From: Sulfurovum sp. UBA1140
Lineage (GTDB): Bacteria > Campylobacterota > Campylobacteria > Campylobacterales > Sulfurovaceae
DNA length: 17,682 nt
Direction: 5' to 3'
Assembly: GCA_002311915.1 (NCBI GenBank)
Contig: DCAF01000075.1
Coordinates: 1-17,682, forward strand
The notes under the pieces are model-generated. The model did not search any database, was not told where the DNA came from, and saw only the letters and a program-made list of their open reading frames with translations. Below are positions 8,196 through 14,239 of the stretch, one piece after another. Position numbers and translations under genes: made by a program. Position 1 is the stretch's first letter, and every line of letters begins with the position of its first letter.

Positions 8196-8208
8196 TAAAA
8201 TACGGGCA
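8196..8208 (+). promoter_or_regulatory. Candidate ruvC promoter -10
   Basis: GCTAAAAT (TAAAAT at 8196-8201) resembles the Campylobacterota extended -10. Transcription from about 8208 would include the hairpin around the ruvC start and would run through two DnaA boxes, so DnaA could repress it. No good -35 is seen, which is usual in this group. Confidence 0.3.
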
Positions 8209-8229
8209 TAGTAAGGGGTGTGATAAAAA

Positions 8230-8262
8230 GTTATTCACATCCCCCCAAAGGATGTGAATAAC
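8230..8262. repeat. 13-bp inverted repeat of two DnaA boxes enclosing the ruvC translation start
   Basis: GTTATTCACATCC (8230-8242) and its exact complement (8250-8262) flank a 7-base loop. Each arm contains one DnaA box. In ruvC mRNA the hairpin would take up part of the Shine-Dalgarno sequence (AAAGGA, 8247-8252) and the whole start codon at 8258. Confidence 0.85.
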
Positions 8263-8740
8263 TATACTAGGAATCGACCCAGGAACCCGAAATTTAGGCT
8301 ATTGCGTGTTAGAATTTAGATGTGAACAACTTTTTCTAATTGAGGCAGGTTTGCTGAAATTTAAAAAAGATAAACTTAAACATCAAATTTCAGAATTATC
8401 TAATGGATTAGATATGATTCTTTCTGCACATGAAATAGATGAAGTGGCAATAGAGGATATATTTTTTGCCCATAACCCTCAAAGTGTTTTGAAATTGGCT
8501 CAATTTAGAGGGGCTTTATGCCTAAAAATACTGCTTCATGTTGGAGATTATGAAGAGTATACGCCTCTGCAAGTTAAAAAAGCAATTACAGGTAATGGTA
8601 AAGCAACCAAAGAGCAGGTGGCATTTATGGTTAAACGACTGTTAAAATTGAAAAAAGATATTAAACCTTTTGATATTAGTGATGCAATGGCTGTGGCGAT
8701 TACTCATGCTCAACGGGTTAAAATTAGGAAATTAAGGTAA
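8258..8740 (+). CDS. ruvC: Holliday junction resolvase RuvC, with a non-standard ATA start
   Basis: RuvC is the endonuclease that cuts Holliday junctions with RuvAB. Read from ATA at 8258 the product has 160 residues, the normal family length, and begins (M)TILGIDPGTRNLGYCVL. The four catalytic acids are present: Asp7 (GIDPG), Glu66 (VAIEDIFF), Asp139 and Asp142 (FDISDAMAVAITH). YTPLQVKKAITGNGKATKEQVAFM is typical of Helicobacter-type RuvC. A TGA at 8255 closes the frame just upstream. The codons between it and a GTG at 8306 include no ATG, GTG or TTG. Starting at GTG 8306 would delete the first catalytic Asp. AAAGGA lies 5 bases before the ATA. Either ATA is used, or an ATG has been changed by mutation or sequencing error. 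The gene is divergent from dnaA. Confidence 0.85.
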   Translation: MTILGIDPGTRNLGYCVLEFRCEQLFLIEAGLLKFKKDKLKHQISELSNGLDMILSAHEIDEVAIEDIFFAHNPQSVLKLAQFRGALCLKILLHVGDYEEYTPLQVKKAITGNGKATKEQVAFMVKRLLKLKKDIKPFDISDAMAVAITHAQRVKIRKLR

Positions 8741-8806
8741 GTCTTAAAAAAACTTTAATAATATTTTAAGAAAATTAGATACAAACTACTTTTCACCTTA
8801 GGTATT

Positions 8807-8812
8807 TATAAT
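8807..8812 (+). promoter_or_regulatory. Candidate promoter -10 for the DUF309 gene
   Basis: A perfect TATAAT preceded by TT lies about 20 bases before the ATG at 8832. This would leave a very short leader containing AGGAAG. The -35 region is unconvincing, as is usual in Campylobacterota. Confidence 0.35.
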
Positions 8813-8831
8813 GAATTGATAGGAAGAATTT

Positions 8832-9200
8832 ATGATAGTTTATGAGATAAAAATGGCATTAATAAACTTTATACACCATATAGAGAAGGAGTTATATTTT
8901 GAGGCTCATGAGATACTCGAAGAGATATGGCATAAAGCCAAGAAAAAAAATCACCCTCAGACACTTTTGATTAAAGGATTAATTAACGCTTCTATCTCGT
9001 TTGCTCATATTAAACGGGGAAGAAAAACAGCTTTGAAATCAAGTAAAACCACCATTAAATCTTATTATAGATATAAAGATATGTGTACTCCTTCTATTGA
9101 AAATTTTGATATATTTCATACGGCATGTTCTACAATAGATAGACACCGTTATATTACTTTAATAGATGGGGACAAGGAGCAAACTACGTTGCTCCTATAA
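8832..9200 (+). CDS. DUF309 family protein, function unknown
   Basis: This 122-residue, probably all-helical cytosolic protein has the DUF309 hallmark ELYFEAHEILEEIWH (residues 20-34: His26, Glu27, Glu30 and Trp33). A second conserved helix follows, LIKGLINASISFAHIKRG, with a His. Such His/Glu spacing could bind metal, but no activity is established for the family as far as I know. AGGAAG lies 6-7 bases before the ATG. The gene has its own likely promoter and stands between ruvC and the glycosyltransferase set. There is no clear functional link to either. Confidence 0.75.
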   Translation: MIVYEIKMALINFIHHIEKELYFEAHEILEEIWHKAKKKNHPQTLLIKGLINASISFAHIKRGRKTALKSSKTTIKSYYRYKDMCTPSIENFDIFHTACSTIDRHRYITLIDGDKEQTTLLL

Positions 9201-9297
9201 AAGGGGAAGTGAAAAATAATAGATTATTGAGCTTTAATATCCATACCAATGGTAGAATCTTTAACTTTACTTCCTTTACTATTTAAACGAGAAAAAA

Positions 9298-11049
9298 ATG
9301 AAATTAAATCAACTTCAACTCTCTATGCAGATTATAACTGTTGTTCCTCTTTTACTGTTTTTATATATCTATACCAACGCTATCTATGTGACAATGGTGC
9401 TTACTTTACTGTTTGGGTATCTTGTCTATCGACAGCTTAAAATGGGGGGAGTTATACACTCTGGGCTATTGACACTTTTAGTGGGGAGCTTTTTAGTTTA
9501 TGCCTTTTATGGACTGGGTAGTCAAGAGGCACCTCAGGAGTTCGAGGAGTTTAATGGTAAAAAAAGTAGTGCTATATTTACGTTTGAGAAGCCCGTTACG
9601 ATTGATGAATTTGTCTATTATATTGGTATTGATAAAAACAGTAAATTTAGATTGGAATACCTAGAGGGGAACGAGTGGAAGCTTTTTTATAAATACAATA
9701 AGGCTTTTCCTTTCTCTTTTCGATGGAACCGTGAAGATGTGAACCAAACGGTAACCTCGAAAGTGCGTCTACAGCTAACCAAAGGGGAGTTGATGTTGGG
9801 TGAAGTACGTTTTATGCACAAAAATATACCTCTTAAAATGACCACAAATCATATTTTGTTAAATAATGACCCCAACTTAACCGTCGATACCACCTGTTAT
9901 GGGGGGATGTTTTTTGATGAGATTTATCACGCTCGAACAGCCTATGAAATCATTCATGGATTAACGGTTTATGAAACGGTTCACCCCTACTTGGGAAAGA
10001 TATTGATAACCCCTGGTATTGAACTCTTTGGAATGACTCCTTTTGGTTGGCGATTGATGAATGTATTGTTTGGGGCATTGTTTATCGTTGTAGCGTACTT
10101 TTTTGCATTAAGGCTTTTTAAAAAAGAGCTGTTTGCATGGGCGGGGGCATTGATGATGACCTATAGCTTTATGCACTTTACACAAGCCCGTATAGGGTTG
10201 ATTGATACTTTTGGGGTGGTGCTTATTTTTGTATCTTATTACTTTTTGTACCGTTTTATTCTTAAACAGACCCTTTCGTTATTGCTGTTGAGTGGACTCT
10301 TTTTTGGGTTGGCAAGTGCGGTGAAGTGGTCGGCTGTTTTTGCCTCGTTAGGGTTTATGGTGATTGCTTTGTATCTTATATTTAGTAAGTATCCACTAAA
10401 AAAACAGTTTAAAGGCTACAAATTAATACTCTATGGTTTATTGAGTTATCTTGGTGTGGGCTTAACCGTTTATACGCTTACTTTTTTTGATATTTACATA
10501 AAAATGGGAAGTTTTCAGAGTATTATTGATTACCATACCAACATGTTTAGTTATCACTCTGCTCTGAAAGCGACTCACGCTTATGGCTCTGAGTGGTGGA
10601 GTTGGATTATTGACTTTCGACCCATGTGTTACTACCGAGAGATTCAAGGAACCCAATTTAGCTCTATTACCGTATTTGGAAATCCTGCACTCTTTTGGAT
10701 AGGAACGGTGTCCATACTCTATCTTGGTTATGTGACGATTCGTAAACGAACTCTTGAAGCCGTTTTTATACTTTCGGCATTTTTGGGACTCTACTTGCCT
10801 TATATGTTTGTGAGTCGTGTGATGTTTATTTATCATTTCTATTATGCCGTACCTTTTATGATACTCGCACTGCTCTATTTATGGAAGGATTTAATTGACT
10901 ACTCTTCTAAATTTATAAAACCATTTTTTATATTTTTAATGATTGTTGCTGGGCTTTTTTTGCTTTTTTATCCTGTATTGAGTGGATATGAAGTACCAAA
11001 GACCTATGTTGATGATTACTTGATTTGGTTCAAAGGTTGGTGGCTGTAG
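9298..11049 (+). CDS. PMT-family (GT39) polyprenyl-phosphate-sugar glycosyltransferase, candidate protein O-mannosyltransferase
   Basis: This 583-residue multipass membrane protein is of the GT-C fold. Motifs of protein O-mannosyltransferases are present: FFDEIYHARTAYE with Asp207-Glu208 (catalytic and metal region), VHPYLGK (228-234), FGWRLMNVLFGAL (249-261), QARIGLIDTF (296-305), GLASAVKWSAVF, and WWSWIIDFRPMCYY. Three hydrophobic segments (about 11-30, 31-45, 52-72) come first. A soluble, beta-rich stretch of about 120 residues (75-195) then precedes the DE motif; canonical PMTs lack so large a part there. Its pattern (SSAIFTFEKPVTIDEF, FRLEYLEGNEWKL) suggests a beta-sandwich, perhaps binding carbohydrate. 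The likely donor is a polyprenyl-phosphate sugar made by the next gene. The acceptor may be protein or cell-envelope glycan. The ribosome site is weak (ACGAGAAAAAA). The gene starts the glycosylation set. Confidence 0.8.
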   Translation: MKLNQLQLSMQIITVVPLLLFLYIYTNAIYVTMVLTLLFGYLVYRQLKMGGVIHSGLLTLLVGSFLVYAFYGLGSQEAPQEFEEFNGKKSSAIFTFEKPVTIDEFVYYIGIDKNSKFRLEYLEGNEWKLFYKYNKAFPFSFRWNREDVNQTVTSKVRLQLTKGELMLGEVRFMHKNIPLKMTTNHILLNNDPNLTVDTTCYGGMFFDEIYHARTAYEIIHGLTVYETVHPYLGKILITPGIELFGMTPFGWRLMNVLFGALFIVVAYFFALRLFKKELFAWAGALMMTYSFMHFTQARIGLIDTFGVVLIFVSYYFLYRFILKQTLSLLLLSGLFFGLASAVKWSAVFASLGFMVIALYLIFSKYPLKKQFKGYKLILYGLLSYLGVGLTVYTLTFFDIYIKMGSFQSIIDYHTNMFSYHSALKATHAYGSEWWSWIIDFRPMCYYREIQGTQFSSITVFGNPALFWIGTVSILYLGYVTIRKRTLEAVFILSAFLGLYLPYMFVSRVMFIYHFYYAVPFMILALLYLWKDLIDYSSKFIKPFFIFLMIVAGLFLLFYPVLSGYEVPKTYVDDYLIWFKGWWL

Positions 11050-11085
11050 AATGTTTGTTGGAATTAAAGAGAAGGAGTGCATACT

Positions 11086-12024
11086 ATGAAATTGGGAATT
11101 GTCATACCCTGTTATAATGAAGAGGAGGTTTTTGGTGAGACCACCCGACTCTTGGGAGAACTTTTTGAATCAATGATAGAGTCAGGAGCCATAGATAAAG
11201 AGAGTTTTATCTGCTATGTTGATGACGGAAGTAAAGATAAGACATGGGAATTAATCGAACAGGCTTCAGAAGAGTTTGCTCATTTTAAAGGGATTAAACT
11301 CTCAAGAAATTTTGGACAGCAAAATGCACTCATTGCAGGGCTTATGCAACTTAAAAACAGTGCCGATGCCCTTATCTCGATGGATGCTGATTTACAAGAT
11401 GATATTATGCTCATTAAAGAGTTTGTTCAAAAATACAAAGAGGGTTATGATGTGGTCTATGGGGTTCGAGAAGACCGAAGTAAAGACAGCAGTTTTAAGC
11501 GTAATACGGCTGAACTTTTTTATAAAGTGCAAGATTTTATGGGCATAGAGAATATCTCGAATCATGCCCATTATCGACTATTAAGTCAAAAGGCACTGAA
11601 TGCATTAGCCCAATTTAAAGAGATTGATATGTATCTGCGTGGGGTGATTCCTTTGATAGGGTTTCGCTCTTGTAGCATCTACTACACACGCGATGAACGC
11701 TTTGCAGGAGATACCAAATATTCAGTTAAAGCACTCTTTTTATTGGCTATTGATGGGATTGCTTCTTTTTCAGTCATGCCCCTTCGTTTTATTACAGGGA
11801 TTGGGTTTTTGCTTTTTATCTTTTCACTCTTTATGATTGTTTGGATTTTATTTGAAAAAATTGTTTTAAACAGCACCGTTGACGGGTGGGCTTCGATGAT
11901 GACCTCTATCTATTTTATTGGTGGTATTCAGGTGATGAGTATTGGAATTATTGGTGAGTATATCGGACGCATCTTTCAAGAGGTCAAAGAACGACCCCGT
12001 TATTTTATAGATAAAGAGATATAG
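11086..12024 (+). CDS. GT2 polyprenyl-phosphate glycosyltransferase (GtrB/DPM1-like)
   Basis: This enzyme transfers a sugar from a nucleotide donor to a polyprenyl phosphate at the inner face of the membrane. The 312-residue product begins MKLGIVIPCYNEEE and shows the GT-A motifs CYVDDGSKDKT (about 43-53) and SMDADLQDD (about 96-104, DxD metal site). The RFAGDTKYS stretch (about 205-213) is typical of GtrB/DPM synthases. Two C-terminal membrane helices follow, then EYIGRIFQEVKERPRYFI. I chose ATG 11086 over an upstream GTG at 11077 because that GTG lies inside the AAGGAG ribosome site 8 bases before the ATG. The neighbours (PMT before, GtrA after) fit production of a carrier-linked sugar for periplasmic transferases. 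The sugar (mannose or glucose) cannot be told. Confidence 0.88.
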   Translation: MKLGIVIPCYNEEEVFGETTRLLGELFESMIESGAIDKESFICYVDDGSKDKTWELIEQASEEFAHFKGIKLSRNFGQQNALIAGLMQLKNSADALISMDADLQDDIMLIKEFVQKYKEGYDVVYGVREDRSKDSSFKRNTAELFYKVQDFMGIENISNHAHYRLLSQKALNALAQFKEIDMYLRGVIPLIGFRSCSIYYTRDERFAGDTKYSVKALFLLAIDGIASFSVMPLRFITGIGFLLFIFSLFMIVWILFEKIVLNSTVDGWASMMTSIYFIGGIQVMSIGIIGEYIGRIFQEVKERPRYFIDKEI

Positions 12025-12029
12025 TTTAT

Positions 12030-12410
12030 ATGCTAAAAAGAGGTGCTTTGGGGGAGTTTCTTCGATACAATCTTGTGGGAATTGTCAATACCATGGTTGG
12101 TTTTTCGATTATTTTTTCATTAATGTTTATGGGTGTTAGCCCTGTACTAAGTAATTTAATGGGGTATGCCATTGGTTCGGTGGTCTCGTTTTATCTTAAT
12201 AGCCGATACACCTTTAAATCGACCCAACCCACTAAAGCACAGGTTGTTAAGTTTTTTACCATTCTACTATTGAGCTACTTTTTAAATCTTTTGACACTAC
12301 AGTGGTTATTAGAGTTAATTAACCCCTATTTGGCACAGTTTTTCTCGGCAGTAGTCTATACGGTTAGCTCGTTTTTATTGGTAAAGTTTATTGTTTTTAA
12401 GGAGTCCTAA
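12030..12410 (+). CDS. GtrA-like membrane protein, putative polyprenyl-linked sugar flippase
   Basis: The 126-residue protein has four membrane helices and a short basic N-terminus. It matches the GtrA pattern: FLRYNLVGIVNTMVGFSIIF, GYAIGSVVSFYLNSRYTFKS, and a last helix ending LVKFIVFK. GtrA proteins are found with GtrB enzymes and are thought to help move the polyprenyl-sugar across the inner membrane; that role is knowledge of the family, not proof here. It starts 5 bases after the GtrB-like gene, and its stop codon lies inside the ribosome-site region of the following GT-C gene, so the genes form one operon. Confidence 0.85.
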   Translation: MLKRGALGEFLRYNLVGIVNTMVGFSIIFSLMFMGVSPVLSNLMGYAIGSVVSFYLNSRYTFKSTQPTKAQVVKFFTILLLSYFLNLLTLQWLLELINPYLAQFFSAVVYTVSSFLLVKFIVFKES

Positions 12411-12439
12411 TCTTAAATATTAAAGTATTTGAAAAGCTT

Positions 12440-12489
12440 GGAATCGGAAGGCTCTGCCTCCGTTGTTCGGGAGTAAACTCTCCGTTTCC
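12440..12489 (+). repeat. 50-bp palindromic element, copy 1
   Basis: It begins GGAATCGGAAGGCTC and ends CTCCGTTTCC. It matches copy 2 (12905-12954) at 40 of 50 positions with no gap. By hand it folds into an outer GGAA...TTCC stem and two inner hairpins: CGGA(A)GGC/GCCTCCG, and CGGGAG with CTC(T)CCG. It lies between gtrA and the first ATG of the GT-C gene, in the same reading frame as copy 2. Confidence 0.8.
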
Positions 12490-12496
12490 TATAAGA

Positions 12497-14239
12497 ATGT
12501 TGCTTTTAGTAGTTTTGGGGATGGTTTACTATTTTTTAATAACGGTAACCATCTCACCCATTCAAAATCTTACTTTTGTGGTCAATTCAAATATTGACCA
12601 AGAGGTAAAGTTTCATATACAAGTTGAACATCAACGCTCAACATTAAGCTGTAATGGTCAACCCGTTATTTTAGATAACAGTCAAAAGCACGATTACTTC
12701 TATCGTGGTCAAGAGGAGGTGCTTATTCCTTTGTATCGGGGTGAAAACCCATGCCAAGCCCAGTATATACTGCCCAAGATTAAACAGAAAATTGGCTTTT
12801 TAGACTTTACAGTGCTGTTTGCGCTTTGGGGAGTTCCCCTCTATCAACTTCTATTTTTTATATTTATGTGGGGAATGGATAGATTAAAACAAAAAAATAG
12901 GTCAGGAATCGGAGGGCTTTTCCCCCATGGTTCAAGAGTAAACGCTTCGTTTCCAAAATTACTAATTTGGTTGATGGGAATAACCGTGCTTATCGGTGGT
13001 ATTATTAGAGTAGCCTATTTTCAAAAGTATGGTATTATGGTCTTTCAACACGATTGGCATGGACATATTGAGTTTATTGAGTATGTTGCTCAAAATTGGA
13101 ACTTGCCCTCTATACCCATGAAAAGCCTAGAGTTTCCCCAACAACCCTTATATTATTTTATTACAGGGGGGTTATACTCCATTTTAATAGAAGTCGGATT
13201 GAATCATGATAATGCACTCTATGGTATTGGTTACTTTTCACTCTTCTGTTCAATGGTTTTTCTGCTCTATTCATATCGTTTAATGGGGATTTTAACTGAC
13301 AACCGATGGGTACAACTCGTGGCAATAATCTTTATTGCATTAACCCCCTCTATCGTCTATTTGAGTGCTAGAATTAACAACGACTCTTTGGTCATGACAC
13401 TTTCGGTAATCTCTATCTATTATAGTATTAAGAGTTATCAAGCAGGATTTCAACAAGGCTTCTTTGTGGCTTTAATTGCTGTAAGTCTGCTCTTTTTAAC
13501 CAAGGTATCGGCATCTTCAATAGAGCTTCTGCTCTTTGCACTGCTGTTGGTGGCATATTATCAATCAAGTAAAAGCAAAGAGAATGCAATAAAAAAGCAA
13601 CTCTATTGGTATGGCTTGGTGGGTATTTTTCTTTTAACCTTTACCCTACTTCGGGTCTATATGCCATTGGAAGAGAGTAGTTTTTATCTGGTCAATAGTG
13701 CCAAGTACCCCAAACAGACCATCGAGGCGTTAGACTTTAGTTATTTTGCCTCTTTTAATATTATAGATTTAATCACTGCAGGGCAGAGCCATGTCTTTGG
13801 CAAGGACAGCATACGACACTCTTTTTTAACCTATCAATATGGTACCATGTTTTTTGGGGAGTCTAATTATGCCTATTTTGTCAATAAGCACCCCTCTCTT
13901 TTTATAATGATGCAGAGTGTTCTTCTGTTGGGGCTAATCTATCTGATTGGATTTGTTGCCTATCTTATAAATCTACGTCATGAACCCCTGTTGCATAAAA
14001 TACTCTTTGGCGTACTCTTTATTAACTTTATGTTGATAATAAAATTTCTCTTAATGTACCCCTCTATCTGTAATACTGATTTTAGATACTTTGTTGCCTC
14101 TTTTATTTTATTGGGATTTATCTTTGCTCAGGGGCTAGAGTATATTACACCCACTCCTGTTTTAAAAGGGGTGGTGAATATACTATTAATAGGGTTGGTT
14201 GCTAGTGAAATACTCTTTTTTTATGGGTTGTTGGTTTGA
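12497..14239 (+). CDS. GT-C fold membrane glycosyltransferase, interrupted by an in-frame palindromic element
   Basis: This 580-residue multipass protein resembles ArnT/PMT_2-type GT-C enzymes. A first helix (1-18) is followed by a periplasmic beta-rich stretch (about 20-100, with Cys52 and Cys86 able to form a disulfide). Helix 2 (about 104-126) leads to a basic cytosolic loop. The GT-C core then shows FQHDWHGHIEFIEYVAQ (Asp186, His188), FPQQPLYYFITG (213-224) and SARINNDSLVM. Residues 137-153 of the basic loop are translated from the palindromic element. Upstream the frame is open from 12401 with no ATG, GTG or TTG. AAGGAG (12399-12404) points to ATC at 12410, so a start 29 codons earlier, now carrying element copy 1, cannot be excluded. 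Ribosome binding for ATG 12497 is poor. Donor and acceptor are unknown. The 3' end overlaps pglB by 19 bases, tail to tail. Confidence 0.75.
   Translation: MLLLVVLGMVYYFLITVTISPIQNLTFVVNSNIDQEVKFHIQVEHQRSTLSCNGQPVILDNSQKHDYFYRGQEEVLIPLYRGENPCQAQYILPKIKQKIGFLDFTVLFALWGVPLYQLLFFIFMWGMDRLKQKNRSGIGGLFPHGSRVNASFPKLLIWLMGITVLIGGIIRVAYFQKYGIMVFQHDWHGHIEFIEYVAQNWNLPSIPMKSLEFPQQPLYYFITGGLYSILIEVGLNHDNALYGIGYFSLFCSMVFLLYSYRLMGILTDNRWVQLVAIIFIALTPSIVYLSARINNDSLVMTLSVISIYYSIKSYQAGFQQGFFVALIAVSLLFLTKVSASSIELLLFALLLVAYYQSSKSKENAIKKQLYWYGLVGIFLLTFTLLRVYMPLEESSFYLVNSAKYPKQTIEALDFSYFASFNIIDLITAGQSHVFGKDSIRHSFLTYQYGTMFFGESNYAYFVNKHPSLFIMMQSVLLLGLIYLIGFVAYLINLRHEPLLHKILFGVLFINFMLIIKFLLMYPSICNTDFRYFVASFILLGFIFAQGLEYITPTPVLKGVVNILLIGLVASEILFFYGLLV
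12905..12954 (+). repeat. 50-bp palindromic element, copy 2, inside the GT-C coding sequence
   Basis: It begins GGAATCGGAGGGC and ends CTTCGTTTCC. It is translated as GIGGLFPHGSRVNASFP in the cytosolic loop of the GT-C protein. Copy 1 read in the same frame gives GIGRLCLRCSGVNSPFP. The DNA matches at 40/50 but the peptides only at 9/17, so the DNA or RNA structure looks better kept than the protein. Confidence 0.8.

Larger units (their letters stand above)
8137..8262. other. oriC: oriC1: ruvC-dnaA side of the bipartite origin
   Basis: Exact DnaA boxes TGTGAATAA lie at 8137-8145, 8149-8157, 8160-8168 and 8253-8261, with the reverse box TTATTCACA at 8231-8239. Weaker matches are CGTGAATAT at 8173-8181, TGTGATAAA at 8219-8227 and, inside ruvC, TGTGAACAA at 8321-8329. 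The first boxes repeat every 11-12 bases, about one helical turn. A direct repeat TTAGCTAAAG/TTGGCTAAAA lies at 8181-8200. Both the ruvC and dnaA promoters must lie in this region. Confidence 0.85.

Noticed and set aside
8230..8262. Repeated DnaA boxes as a CRISPR-like or iteron array
   Set aside because: Spacing is irregular, units are 9-mers in both orientations, and the context is clearly the origin.
8306..8740. ruvC starting at GTG 8306
   Set aside because: It would drop the GIDPG segment with the first catalytic Asp, although that segment is fully encoded in frame just upstream.
9249..9440. Small plus-strand frame ahead of and overlapping the PMT gene
   Set aside because: It overlaps the PMT start in another frame and its product looks like out-of-frame membrane-protein sequence.
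10462..10836. Minus-strand open frame of 124 codons inside the PMT gene
   Set aside because: It is fully antisense to a well-supported gene, has no ribosome site and no recognisable protein character.
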